64,000 nucleotides of DNA from Micromonospora inyonensis. Its GTDB lineage: Bacteria; Actinomycetota; Actinomycetes; Mycobacteriales; Micromonosporaceae. The first letter of the stretch is position 1. Each line of letters begins with the position of its first letter. Location: contig NZ_FMHU01000002.1 in the NCBI RefSeq assembly GCF_900091415.1, forward strand, positions 310,001 through 374,000. The letters run 5' to 3'. This document shows positions 53,592 to 62,016 of the stretch, piece by piece. A model generated the notes under the pieces. It saw only the letters and a list, made by a program, of their open reading frames with translations, was not told the DNA's origin and ran no database searches. Made by a program: the position numbers and the translations under genes.

Positions 53592-54665
53592 TCAGAGCCG
53601 GATCGGCATCAGCAGCGAGTAGGTCAGCTCGTCGTCCGGGCGGCGCACGACCAGCGGGGTGATCGGGCCGTCCAACTCCAGCACGAGCTGCCCCCGGGCC
53701 GCCGCGTCCAGGGCGTCGAGCAGGAACTCCCGGTTCACCCCGATCCGCAGGTCGTCCCCGGTCGGGGCGTCGTCGCCGACCACGCGCAGGCCACCGCGGT
53801 CGTCCACGCTGAGCACGGTCACCTCGTACCGGATGCCGTCGTGCTCGCGCAGGACGGTCGGCGCGCCGCCCAGCGTGGCCCGCAGCGCGGGCACGTCCAC
53901 CGTGGCCCGGCGGGCCGGCGCGGCGGCCACCCGGTCGCGCAGCAGCCGCCGGTGGTCGGGGTAGTCGGCGTCGACGGCCCGGCCGGTGATCCGCTGGTCG
54001 CCGACGCCGACGGTGATCCCCTCGGCGTCCAGGGTCAACGACGCCTCCCCGGTGTCGGCGGCGGCGAGCAGCTCGCGTACCCGGTCGGCGACGTCGACCG
54101 GCACCGGCACGCGCACCGGCGGTCCGGTGATTGCGGCGGACGCGCCGGCCACCGCCAGCCGGAACCGGTCGGTGGCGACCAGGGTCAGCGTGTCCGGCCC
54201 CACGTCCAGCAGGACGGTGGCGAGCTGCGGCAGCTGCGGATCGTCGCCGACGGCGAAGCGGACCGCGTCGAACGCGGCAGCCAGGGCGGTGCGGGGCAGG
54301 GTGAGTCGGGTGGTCATGACGGTCTCCTCGTGATCGAGCAGGGCACGGATTCGGGAGAGTTCACGGCGGGCGTCGGCGAGCCCGTCCTCCAGCCGGCGCA
54401 GGTGCGCGTCGAGCAGCCCGTGCACCATCGCCGGTTCGGCGACCGCGACGGCGGCGGTGATGCCGGCCAGCGGCATCCCCACCCGGCGCAGCCCGGCCAC
54501 CAGCCGGGCCGTGCGTACCTGGTCGACGGTGTACCAGCGGTACCCGGTGTGCGCGTCCACCCACGCCGGGGTCAGCACCCGGCCCCGGTCGTAGAAGCGC
54601 AGCGCGCTCACCGTCAGGCCGCTGGCCCGGGCCAGCTCGCCGATGCTGAGCAGTTCCCTCTCCAC
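53592..54665 (-). CDS. MerR regulator fused to a DNA polymerase III beta-clamp-like domain
   Basis: 357 residues from GTG 54665. Residues about 1-75 are a MerR winged helix (LLSIGELARASGLTVSALRFYDRGRVLTP and GYRWYTVDQVRTARLVAGLR), followed by a dimerisation helix to about 120. The rest (TTRLTLPRTALAAAF to YSLLMPIRL) is a DnaN-like clamp region of about 240 residues, including VATDRFRLAVA and DADYPDHRRLL, typical clamp sequences. Normal DnaN has three such subdomains; here two fit. The fusion is found in actinobacteria, but its ligand and DNA role are not known to me. Its promoter is a MerR-type element immediately upstream, and the transcript would be almost leaderless. Confidence 0.85.
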   Translation of the reverse strand: MERELLSIGELARASGLTVSALRFYDRGRVLTPAWVDAHTGYRWYTVDQVRTARLVAGLRRVGMPLAGITAAVAVAEPAMVHGLLDAHLRRLEDGLADARRELSRIRALLDHEETVMTTRLTLPRTALAAAFDAVRFAVGDDPQLPQLATVLLDVGPDTLTLVATDRFRLAVAGASAAITGPPVRVPVPVDVADRVRELLAAADTGEASLTLDAEGITVGVGDQRITGRAVDADYPDHRRLLRDRVAAAPARRATVDVPALRATLGGAPTVLREHDGIRYEVTVLSVDDRGGLRVVGDDAPTGDDLRIGVNREFLLDALDAAARGQLVLELDGPITPLVVRRPDDELTYSLLMPIRL

Positions 54666-54681
54666 GGGTACCGATGCTGGT

Positions 54682-54704
54682 CCCTCGACCTTGTCGAGGG
54701 TCAA
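54682..54704 (-). promoter_or_regulatory. MerR-type promoter/operator of the MerR-clamp gene
   Basis: Perfect dyad CCCTCGAC-N3-GTCGAGGG (54682-54700) next to a -35 TTGACC (54704-54699, minus strand). A CAGCAT -10 follows after a 19-base spacer, the long spacing that MerR proteins correct by DNA twisting. Transcription would start about 7 bases on, almost at the GTG 54665. Strong evidence for autoregulation. Confidence 0.7.
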
Positions 54705-55906
54705 ACCGTCCCGCCGACCCCACCCGGTGCGGCCGGGTCGACGACCCGGAAGGTGATTCCGGCCCGGACCAGGCGCTCCAGCAGCGCGTCCCCCATCGCG
54801 GTCACCGGGGTCACCTGCCCGGCGGTGGCCGGCAGGTCGTTGTACGCCAGGCAGAGCGCCGACTCGGCGAGCATCTTGGCGGTCTCGTCGTAACCGGGGT
54901 CGCCGCCGGCGACCTCGGTGACGATCCGCTGCCCGCCACCGGTGCCCACGAACCGCACCCGGAACCAGGACCTCGCCCGCTGCTCGGGCGTCGGCCCCTG
55001 CCCGGAGGCGAGCCGGCCGTGCAGCCACCGCCGGGTGGGCGGCAGCTTCACCAGCCCCGTCACGGCACCGAGGCCGACCGCCCCGGCCAGCACCGTGGGT
55101 AGCCGCCGCACCGCCGCGAAGTGCCGGTAGGTGAAGTCCGGGCCGTACTCCGGCCGGGCCGCCGCCGAGCGGCGGACCACCTGCGGGTCGATGGTCGGCA
55201 GCGGCACCGCCCAGAAGCCCAGCTCCGTGCGGCGACCGAGCCGCCCCGGTACGGCCCGCACCCGGCGTCCCGCCGGCCGGGGCTCGGCGGCCCGGCGCTG
55301 GCGCGCCGTGCGGCTCATCTGCGTCGACCGCTCGAACGCGGTCAGCGCCGAGTGGTACGTCCCGGCGGAGAACCGGCCGCCGGCCCGGACGAACCCGTCC
55401 ACGTCGACCGGCCCGTCCGTCGGCAGGTGCTTGAGGGTGAACCAGACCCCCAGGTCGTACGGGACCGAGTCGAAGCCGCAGGTGTGCACCAGTCGGGCCC
55501 CGGTCCGCGCCGCCTCGGCGTGGTGCCGCAGGTACATCAGGTCGACGAACTCCGGCTCACCGGTGATGTCCACGTAGTCGGTGCCGGCGCGGGCGCAGGC
55601 GGCGACCAGCGGCTCCCCGTACCGCAGGTACGGGCCGACGGTGGTGACCACCACCCGGCTGCTCTCCGCCACCGCGCGCAGCGACTCCGGATCGGTCACG
55701 TCGGCGGTCAGCAGCGGTAGCCCGGCCAGCGCCGGGTCGACGGCGGCGAGCCGGTCGCGTACCCCGGCCAGCTTCTCCGGGTTCCGCCCGGCCAGCGCCC
55801 AGCGGAGCCCGACCGGGGCGGTGCGGGCCAGGTAGGTGGCGGTCAGCGCGCCGGTGAAACCGGTCGCGCCGAACAGGACGAGGTCGTACGGGCGGTCGTC
55901 GGGCAC
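54701..55906 (-). CDS. Saccharopine-dehydrogenase-like NAD(P)-binding reductase
   Basis: 401 residues from GTG 55906, behind GGGAGA. The NADP motif is YDLVLFGATGFTGALTATYL, then WALAGRNPEKL and VVTTVGPYLRYGEPLV; CGFDSVPYDLGVW is conserved in the family of Rv2449c/trans-acting enoyl reductases (Rv2953), which act in lipid or polyketide reduction. The C-terminal two-thirds are less distinctive, with a hydrophobic stretch (TVLAGAVGLGAVTGLV). Role unknown; the resemblance is to the mycobacterial group. A palindromic repeat lies in its upstream region, and its last bases contain the -35 of the next gene. Confidence 0.82.
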   Translation of the reverse strand: MPDDRPYDLVLFGATGFTGALTATYLARTAPVGLRWALAGRNPEKLAGVRDRLAAVDPALAGLPLLTADVTDPESLRAVAESSRVVVTTVGPYLRYGEPLVAACARAGTDYVDITGEPEFVDLMYLRHHAEAARTGARLVHTCGFDSVPYDLGVWFTLKHLPTDGPVDVDGFVRAGGRFSAGTYHSALTAFERSTQMSRTARQRRAAEPRPAGRRVRAVPGRLGRRTELGFWAVPLPTIDPQVVRRSAAARPEYGPDFTYRHFAAVRRLPTVLAGAVGLGAVTGLVKLPPTRRWLHGRLASGQGPTPEQRARSWFRVRFVGTGGGQRIVTEVAGGDPGYDETAKMLAESALCLAYNDLPATAGQVTPVTAMGDALLERLVRAGITFRVVDPAAPGGVGGTV

Positions 55907-55942
55907 CCGACGAGTCTCCCACCCGGCCGAGGGTCGGGTTGC

Positions 55943-56001
55943 GCGGTAGCAGGGGACCCCTGTTACCGCATTCTGTGTAGCAGGGAGCCCCTGCAACCAC
56001 C
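55943..56001. repeat. Dispersed palindromic repeat, copy B
   Basis: Fifty-nine bases beginning GCGGTAGCAGGGGACCCC and ending CCCCTGCAACCACC, highly similar to copy A at 32014-32073 and made of two hairpin-forming halves. It lies between the reductase and alcohol dehydrogenase genes. Directly after it, CAACCACCTCAGCCGGG is repeated (55994 and 56017), the second copy covering the alcohol dehydrogenase stop. Confidence 0.8.
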
Positions 56002-56024
56002 TCAGCCGGGGGACGGCAACCACC

Positions 56025-57167
56025 TCAGCCGGGCGTGAACACCACCCGGACGCAGCCGTCCGCCCGCTCGCGGAACAGGGCGTACCCCGTCGCCCCCTCC
56101 GCCAGCGGGAACCGGTGCGTGGCGAGGTGCTCGGTGCGCAGCTCGTCCCGGGCCATCCGGTCCAGCAGCTCCGGGATGTGCCGGGGGCCGTGCGGGCGTG
56201 CCCCGCGTACAGTCAGCTCCTTCTGCACCACCGCGCCGACCGGGAAGGTGTCCACGAAGCCGGTGATGTCGCCCAGGACGACCACGGTGCCGCCCTTGCG
56301 GCAGGCGTGCACGGCCTCCCGCAGCGCCAACGGGGTGCGGGGAGCGCGGCGCAGCCGCTCGGCCAGGGAACGGGAACCGTCCACCGCGCCGGCCGCCTCG
56401 ACGCACACGTCCGGCCCCCGCCCGCCGCTGCGTTCACGCAGCTCGGCGGTGACGTCGGCGCGGTGGTAGTGCACCGTCTCCGCGCCGGTGTGCCGTTCGA
56501 CCATGCGCAGCCGCTCGTCGTACCGGTCGATCACGACGACCCGCGCCGCGCCGCGCAGCACCGCCGCCCGGGCCACCAGCTGCCCGACCGCGCCGGCACC
56601 CCAGACCGCGACGACGTCCCCCGGGCGCACCCCGCCGACGTCCACTCCGGTCCAGCCGGCCGGTGCGGCGTCCGAGGCGAACACCGCCCGTTCGTCGGGT
56701 ACCCCGTCCGGCACGGTGAACGCCCCGACGTCGGCGTACGGCACCCGCACGTACTCGGCGTGGCTGCCGGGGAAGCCGCCACCGGCCGACGGGTGACCGT
56801 AGCAGCCGGCCGGCGCCTGCCCCCAGGCCAGCTCGCCGGCGACCGGGTCGACACTGCCGTTGTCGCAGCAGGAGTGCCGCCCCTGCCGGCAGTACCGGCA
56901 CCGGCCGCAGGCCACCACGGAGGCGACCACCACCCGGTCGCCGACCCGGTGCCGGCGTACCCGTGGGCCCACCTCCACCACCTCGCCGAGGAACTCGTGC
57001 CCGAGCACGTCCCCGGGGGCCAACCCGCCGCCGTCGATCAGGTGCAGGTCGGTGCCGCAGGCGGCGCTGCGGCGGACCCGCACGATGGCGTCGTGCCCGT
57101 TGCGCAGCTCCGGGTCGGGGACCTCGGCGACGGCCAGGCGGTCACCCTGCCAGCACAGCGCCCTCAT
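56025..57167 (-). CDS. Zinc-dependent alcohol dehydrogenase, formaldehyde-dehydrogenase-like
   Basis: 380 residues. The catalytic zinc site is Cys in SAACGTDLH plus GHEFLGEVVEVG; the structural zinc site is CGRCRYCRQGRHSCC (C-x2-C-x2-C-x7-C). The cofactor motif is VAVWGAGAVGQLV and IDRYDERL. The long loop GQAPAGCYGH and the FPGSHAEYVRVP sequence are typical of glutathione-independent formaldehyde-dehydrogenase-like or threonine-dehydrogenase-like medium-chain enzymes. ATG 57167 overlaps the stop of the upstream small protein by four bases. Substrate unknown. Confidence 0.88.
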   Translation of the reverse strand: MRALCWQGDRLAVAEVPDPELRNGHDAIVRVRRSAACGTDLHLIDGGGLAPGDVLGHEFLGEVVEVGPRVRRHRVGDRVVVASVVACGRCRYCRQGRHSCCDNGSVDPVAGELAWGQAPAGCYGHPSAGGGFPGSHAEYVRVPYADVGAFTVPDGVPDERAVFASDAAPAGWTGVDVGGVRPGDVVAVWGAGAVGQLVARAAVLRGAARVVVIDRYDERLRMVERHTGAETVHYHRADVTAELRERSGGRGPDVCVEAAGAVDGSRSLAERLRRAPRTPLALREAVHACRKGGTVVVLGDITGFVDTFPVGAVVQKELTVRGARPHGPRHIPELLDRMARDELRTEHLATHRFPLAEGATGYALFRERADGCVRVVFTPG

Positions 57168-57589
57168 CCGGGCACCGCCCGCCCGCCCGGCCAGCGGCTG
57201 CCGCGTCCCGGGAACCGCTCGACGCGGGGACGGTCCGGGCGGAGCGGTTCGCCGGTCTCGGCGAGCTGGCGCACCTCGCGCAGTGCGGCCCGGAGCACCT
57301 GGTCCGGGTCGTCGCCGACCAGGTGCGCGGCCAGCCCCGCGAAGCGGCCGTCCGGGGCGCGGGCGGCCAGCTCGGTGCCCTGGTCACCGGGGGCGGGGCG
57401 CACCCGCACCTGCACCCCGTCGCCGAGCCGGGCCAGCGGTTCCGGCAGCCGACCGCCGGGCAGCACCTCGTCCGCCGGACGGCCCACGGTCACCACCTGC
57501 CACCGTCCGGCCGGCGCGGGCCGTCTTCCGCGTGCCACCTGCCACCGTCCGGCCGGCACGGGCCGCCTCGCGCGTACCACGGTCGTCAC
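57164..57589 (-). CDS. Small SRPBCC-like protein with an internal 14-residue duplication
   Basis: 141 residues from GTG 57589. The section RVRPAPGDQGTELAARAPDG with DDPDQVLRAALREVRQLAETGE matches the end of polyketide-cyclase/dehydrase (SRPBCC) proteins that end in a long helix before LETGE. The N-terminal half of that fold is missing, replaced by a near-exact duplication (PAGRWQVARGRRPA / PAGRWQVVTVGRPA). It may be a truncated paralogue; catalysis is unlikely. It is translationally coupled to the alcohol dehydrogenase. Confidence 0.55.
   Translation of the reverse strand: MTTVVRARRPVPAGRWQVARGRRPAPAGRWQVVTVGRPADEVLPGGRLPEPLARLGDGVQVRVRPAPGDQGTELAARAPDGRFAGLAAHLVGDDPDQVLRAALREVRQLAETGEPLRPDRPRVERFPGRGSRWPGGRAVPG
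57493..57576. repeat. 42-base tandem duplication
   Basis: Two units (57493-57534, 57535-57576), each starting CCACCTGCCACCGTCCGGCC, differ at only a few bases. The unit is a multiple of three, so the frame of the small SRPBCC-like gene is kept. Confidence 0.8.
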
Positions 57590-57746
57590 CCGCCTTCGTC
57601 GTCCGTCCCGGCGTCGCGGCGCGGTCCGGGGTTCCTCCCCGCACCCTGCGGACGGGGCGGGTGAAGCCGGTTCCCCCGGAAGGGGTGAACGGCGTGTGGC
57701 CGGGTAACCGGCGGCCGCGACCGGGGACCATGGGGGAGGCCGACCG

Positions 57747-60374
57747 ATGCCGGAGGAGTCGAGCGGGGTGTGTCCGCCCGTGCCACTGCTGGCGTCCCGG
57801 CTGACCGCACCGCCGTCGCCGGAGCCGGTGGTGCTCCGCCCCCGGCTGCTGCGCCGGCTGGACTCCGGAACCGACGGACCGGTCACCCTGGTCCGGGCGC
57901 CCGCCGGCTGGGGTAAGACCACCCTGCTCGCCGCCTGGGCACGGGCCGCCGGGGCGGTGTCGGCCTGGGTATCCGTGGAGACCGGCGACACCGCCGCGCG
58001 GCTCTGGTCGTACCTGGCCGCCGCGCTCGATGCGGCGGACCTGCCGGCCGACCGACCAGACCACCTCGCGGCCGCCCTCGCCGGCCGGGACCGGCCGGTC
58101 GTCCTCATCCTGGACGACCTGCACCGGGTGACCGAACCGGCGGCCCTGGCCGGGCTGGAGTTCCTGCTGCGGCACGCCGGGCAGCGGCTGCGTCTGCTGG
58201 TCGCGGCGCGCAGCGACCCCGCGCTGCCGCTGCACCGGTGGCGGCTGCGCGGGGAGCTGACCGAGATCGACGCCGACGAGCTGGCCTTCACCACCGACGA
58301 GGTCGCCGACCTGCTGGCCACGCACGGGGTGGTGGTGCCCCCCGCCTCCGTGCCGACGCTGCGGGAGCGCACCGGCGGCTGGCCGGCCGGGGTGTGCTTC
58401 GCCGCGCTGGCCGCCCGGTCCGCCGCCGACCCGGCCGCCGTGGTCACCGGCTTCGGCGGGGACCAGCCGGACGTCGCCGGTTACCTGCGCGAGGAGGTCC
58501 TCGCCGAGCTGTCCCGCGACGACGTCGACCTGCTGCGCCGGCTCGCCGTGACCGGGACGGTCTGCGGCGACCTGGCCGCCGCGCTGGCCGGGCCGGCCGC
58601 GAACGACGGCCGCCTCGCCGGCCTCGCCCGGTCCACCGGGTTCCTGCGCCCCGACGGTTTGCGCCCCGGCTGGTACCGCTGCCAACCGCTCCTGGCCGAT
58701 CTGCTCCGCGCCGACCTGGCCCGGTCCTCCGCCGGGCAGCTGCGCGGACTGCACTCCCGGGCCGCCGGCTGGTACGCCGGGCAGGGCCGGTCGGGGGAGG
58801 CGCTGCGGCACGCGCTCGCCGCCGAGGACTGGGACCGCGCCACCGAGCTGGTGCTCGTCGGCTGGCCGGAGCTGGTCCCGTACGACCCGGAACCGGCCGG
58901 ACCACCGCCGGCCGCCCCGCCGGCCGACCGGGTGGGCCGGGACCCGGAACTGGCCCTGGCCCTGGCCGTCGACCAGGCCCGGTCCGCCGATCCCTCCGCC
59001 GCGGCCGACCACCTGCGCGGTGCGGTCGCCGCCGCCCGTGACCTGCCCGCACCGCGCCGCGACCGCCTCCGGTGGCTGGTCGCCGCGGTGGAGGTCGCCC
59101 TGGCCCGCCTGGCCGGTGACCCTGCCGGGGTACGCGGTGCCGCCGCCCGGCTGCGCGCGTTGACCGGCTCGCCGGCCGGCCCCGCCGACGATCCCCGCTC
59201 CGGTGCCGGTGACCGGGCCGACGGGCACCTGGTCGCCGGCACCGCCGACGCGCTCGCCGACCTGACCGAGGGGGACCTGCCCGGGGCCGGGGCCGCCTTC
59301 GACCGGCTGGCCGCCGAGGCCCGGCAGGCGGGACGGGCCGGCACCGAGCTGCTCTGTCGCAGCCGGGCCGCCCTGGCAGCAGCCTGGCACGGTCGGCTCC
59401 GCGAGGCGGAGCAGGATGCCCGGGAGACGCTCGGCGGACCGGTCACCCCGGCAGACCGCAGCCATGCGTACCTGGCCCTGGCGGTGGTGGCGCTCTACCG
59501 CGACCGGCCCGGCGAGGCCGAGGTGCACCTGGCCCGGGCCGACGGCCCCGGCTACGACCCGACGGTGGCGGCGGTGGCCGCGTTCTGCCGGGCGCAGCTC
59601 GGCCGCGACCCGGCGACCGCGCAGCGCACCCTGGCCGGGGCACGTCACCGGCTGGCCGACCGCGCCCGCGCCGGCGCGCTGGCCGACCGGCTGCTCGCCG
59701 CCGAGGCCGACCACTGCGCGGCACGCGGCGACCCGGCGGCGGCCCGGGAACTGCTGGACGCCGCCGCCGTTCCGGCGCAGGTCGGTCCGGAGCTGGCCGT
59801 GGCGCGTGCCCGGGTCGAGCTGTACGCCGGTGACCCGGCGGCGGCCGGCCGCGCCCTGCCCCGGTGGGACACGGCGGACGCCGACCGGTGGCCGGTGCCG
59901 GTACGTCTCGACGCCGGCCTGCTCGACGCCCTGCTCGCCCGGCACGGCGGCGACCCCCGCCGGGCCGGCCGGGTGGTGGAACGGGTGTTGGAACTGGCCG
60001 CGCAGGACGGGCACCGACGGGTGCTCACCCGGGCCGTGCCCGGCGTGCGGGACCTGCTCGCCGAGCATCTGGACTCCGGCACCGCGCACTGGCCGTTCGT
60101 CGCCGACCTGCTCCGCGACGGTGACCCGGCCGGTGCCGGCGAGCCGGTGCGGGGCGGCGGGGAACCCGAGCGGGGACTGGACGAGCCGCTGACCGAGCGG
60201 GAACTGACCATCCTGCGGTATCTCCAGAGCATCCTGTCCAACGTGGAGATCGCCAGCGAGCTGTGCCTGTCGGTGAACACCGTCAAGACGCACGTCCGCA
60301 ACATCTATCGCAAGCTCGACGCCACCCGACGCCGGGAGGCGGTTCGCCGGGCCCGCGAACTCCACCTGATCTGA
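57747..60374 (+). CDS. LuxR-family regulator of the large ATP-binding (LAL/MalT) class
   Basis: 875 residues. N-terminal ATPase with P-loop RAPAGWGKTTLLAAWA and Walker B VVLILDDLHRV, then ARSDPALPLHRWRLRGEL as in MalT. The middle is helical-repeat rich. The C-terminal LuxR helix-turn-helix is LTERELTILRYLQSILSNVE followed by IASELCLSVNTVKTHVRNIY. LAL proteins are ATP-dependent activators of secondary metabolism or sugar use. ATG 57747 gives the expected N-terminus. It is convergent with the DsbA gene; a possible target is unknown. Confidence 0.9.
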   Translation: MPEESSGVCPPVPLLASRLTAPPSPEPVVLRPRLLRRLDSGTDGPVTLVRAPAGWGKTTLLAAWARAAGAVSAWVSVETGDTAARLWSYLAAALDAADLPADRPDHLAAALAGRDRPVVLILDDLHRVTEPAALAGLEFLLRHAGQRLRLLVAARSDPALPLHRWRLRGELTEIDADELAFTTDEVADLLATHGVVVPPASVPTLRERTGGWPAGVCFAALAARSAADPAAVVTGFGGDQPDVAGYLREEVLAELSRDDVDLLRRLAVTGTVCGDLAAALAGPAANDGRLAGLARSTGFLRPDGLRPGWYRCQPLLADLLRADLARSSAGQLRGLHSRAAGWYAGQGRSGEALRHALAAEDWDRATELVLVGWPELVPYDPEPAGPPPAAPPADRVGRDPELALALAVDQARSADPSAAADHLRGAVAAARDLPAPRRDRLRWLVAAVEVALARLAGDPAGVRGAAARLRALTGSPAGPADDPRSGAGDRADGHLVAGTADALADLTEGDLPGAGAAFDRLAAEARQAGRAGTELLCRSRAALAAAWHGRLREAEQDARETLGGPVTPADRSHAYLALAVVALYRDRPGEAEVHLARADGPGYDPTVAAVAAFCRAQLGRDPATAQRTLAGARHRLADRARAGALADRLLAAEADHCAARGDPAAARELLDAAAVPAQVGPELAVARARVELYAGDPAAAGRALPRWDTADADRWPVPVRLDAGLLDALLARHGGDPRRAGRVVERVLELAAQDGHRRVLTRAVPGVRDLLAEHLDSGTAHWPFVADLLRDGDPAGAGEPVRGGGEPERGLDEPLTERELTILRYLQSILSNVEIASELCLSVNTVKTHVRNIYRKLDATRRREAVRRARELHLI

Positions 60375-60391
60375 CCGCTCGGGTGGTAGGT

Positions 60392-60413
60392 GGTGGTACC
60401 AGGGGGCCCCTGC
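60392..60413. repeat. Partial copy of the palindromic repeat, possible terminator
   Basis: GGTGGTACCAGGGGGCCCCTGC resembles one half of copies A and B, with a near-perfect CAGGGGGCCCCTG palindrome. It lies between convergent genes (LuxR stop 60374, DsbA stop 60456) and may terminate both. Confidence 0.6.
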
Positions 60414-60455
60414 ACACGGCGTGGCCGGGGCACCGGTGCGGGCGGGGCCGGGACG

Positions 60456-61007
60456 TCACTCCTCGCCCACCTGGTCGACGGCGGCGAGCAGGTCCGCGAC
60501 GGCGTACCCGCCCTCGTGGCAGACGCCGTTGACGAACAGGGTCGGCACGCCGGTCACCCCGCTCTGGATCCCGCCGACGAAGTCCCGCCGGACCCGGTCG
60601 GCGTGCACCCGCTGCTCCACCTCGACGCTCACCTCGTCGGGGGAGACGCCGAGCTGCTCGACGCCGACCGTCAGGTGCACCGGGTCGAGCTGGTCCTGGT
60701 GCTCGTACAACCAGTCGTGCATCTCCCAGAACCGGCCGCGCCGGCCGACCGCCTCGGCGACCTGTGCCGCGTGCTCCGCGTACGGGTGGATGTTGGCGAT
60801 CGGGAAGTGCCGGTGGACGAGCCGGACCAGGTCGCCGCGCTGGCGTAGCACGTCGCGCAGGTTCCGGTACGCCGCACCGCAGTGGCGGCACTGGAAGTCG
60901 GCGTACTCGACGAGGGTCACCGGTGCGTCCACCGGCCCCCGCACGTGGTCGGCCTCGGTGACCGGCACCCGCAGTCGGACGACGGTGACCTGGAGCGGCG
61001 TGGTCAT
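60456..61007 (-). CDS. DsbA-family thioredoxin-fold protein
   Basis: 183 residues. The active site is CRHC in EYADFQCRHCGAAYRNL; the cis-Pro loop is GVTGVPTLFVNG, and the inserted helical domain contains HIHPYAEHAAQVAEAVGRRGRFWEMHDWLYEH-type sequence (here NIHPYAEHAAQVAEA). No signal peptide or membrane anchor is seen, so it acts in the cytosol, like FrnE/NhaA-associated DsbA proteins, perhaps in stress defence. ATG 61007 follows GGGAGGAGG. It is in line with the BON gene. Confidence 0.88.
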   Translation of the reverse strand: MTTPLQVTVVRLRVPVTEADHVRGPVDAPVTLVEYADFQCRHCGAAYRNLRDVLRQRGDLVRLVHRHFPIANIHPYAEHAAQVAEAVGRRGRFWEMHDWLYEHQDQLDPVHLTVGVEQLGVSPDEVSVEVEQRVHADRVRRDFVGGIQSGVTGVPTLFVNGVCHEGGYAVADLLAAVDQVGEE

Positions 61008-61119
61008 CGGCGCCGCTCACCTCCTCCCGGTCGGCCCGGCCCGGGGGTTCGCGCCGGTCGGCGCGGCCGGCCGGACCGGTCACGCGTTCCAGCCTGGTGA
61101 CCCGCCGGGTGAGGGCGGT

Positions 61120-61809
61120 TCACCCCGCCGGGGTGGTTCGCACCACGAGCCGGTTGTGCACCTCGGAAACGCCCGGCGCGGACCATGCGGCCCGCTCCGC
61201 GTCCTCCCGCTGCGCCGTCGACCGGACCACCCCGTCCAGGACGACCGTGTCGCCGGACACGTCGACCGAGACGCGGGCGGGGTCCGCGGCGACGCCGCGC
61301 TCCAGCGCCCGCAGGATGCCGGCGGCGACCTCCGGTCCCGGGGGAGCGGTCCGGGGCCGTACGGCGATGCCGTCGCTGACCCCGCGCACGCCGGTGAGCC
61401 GCCCCACCGCCCGCTCGGCGGCCCGCCGCTGGTACTCCCACTCGACCTGGCCGCGCAGCGTCACCCAGCCGTCGGCGACGGTCACGTCCAGCTCCTCCAC
61501 CGGCACGAAGGCGTCCCATTCCAGGGCCCGGACGGCGGCGAGGGCGATCTCCTGGTCGGTGCGCCGGGCGGAGGTGGGCAGCCGCACCGTCAGGTCGTTG
61601 GCGACCGCCCGCACCCGGGCGACCCGGTGGGCGGCCCGTTCGGCGGCCCACTTCTTGGCGTAGCCGTCGACCCGACCGGTGAGGGTCACCACGCCCTCGG
61701 CGACGGTCACGCCGATCTCGTGCGGCTGGACCCGGGGTTCCCAGGCCAGCTCGTCCAGCACGTCGGCCTGGATGTCCTGGTCGGTACGGGTGGTCGTCGC
61801 GCTCCTCAT
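61120..61809 (-). CDS. Triple BON-domain protein (OsmY-like)
   Basis: 229 residues, ATG 61809 behind GAGAGGAG. Three BON units: about 8-75 (IQADVLDELAWEPRV...VTVAEGVVTLTGRVDGYAKK), 82-150 (IALAAVRALEWDAFV...VTVADGWVTLRGQVEWEYQR) and 158-225 (AAGILRALERGVAAD...VSGDTVVLDGVVRSTAQR). The repeated VTLxGxV core is typical. OsmY-like BON proteins bind phospholipid and respond to osmotic stress; no signal peptide is present here. With the DsbA gene on the same strand, a stress role is suggested. Confidence 0.9.
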   Translation of the reverse strand: MRSATTTRTDQDIQADVLDELAWEPRVQPHEIGVTVAEGVVTLTGRVDGYAKKWAAERAAHRVARVRAVANDLTVRLPTSARRTDQEIALAAVRALEWDAFVPVEELDVTVADGWVTLRGQVEWEYQRRAAERAVGRLTGVRGVSDGIAVRPRTAPPGPEVAAGILRALERGVAADPARVSVDVSGDTVVLDGVVRSTAQREDAERAAWSAPGVSEVHNRLVVRTTPAG

Positions 61810-61832
61810 CGGAAGGCTCCTCTCCGGCGGGC

Positions 61833-61904
61833 GGTGGTTTCCCTGCCCACCGGCGGCGACGCTGCCCACGGTGGTGTCCCTGCCCGCCGGCCGCGATGCT
61901 GCCC
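61833..61904. repeat. Imperfect 34-base direct repeat upstream of the BON gene
   Basis: Two copies (61833-61866 and 61871-61904) of a GTGGTTTCCCTGCCC...GCTGCCC unit, four bases apart, differing at few positions, in the promoter region of the BON gene. Could be two operator copies or a chance duplication. Confidence 0.5.
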
Positions 61905-62016
61905 CCGGGGAGGGTGAGCCGCCCTCACCCGGGTCGGGTGGGACGGGGGTGACAGTCGGGCCACGGTACGGCACGATCTGGATCGATCGGGTCACAGTCG
62001 GCGACGGGGGCGGGCG

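Noticed and set aside
53592..55028. 478-residue frame extending the MerR-clamp protein upstream
   Set aside because: The extra N-terminus is an out-of-frame reading of the reductase gene; the MerR domain begins at GTG 54665 just after its own promoter.
57384..60365. 993-residue minus frame opposite the LuxR gene
   Set aside because: Typical antisense shadow, Gly/Gln/Val-rich; the plus strand has P-loop and LuxR domains in order.
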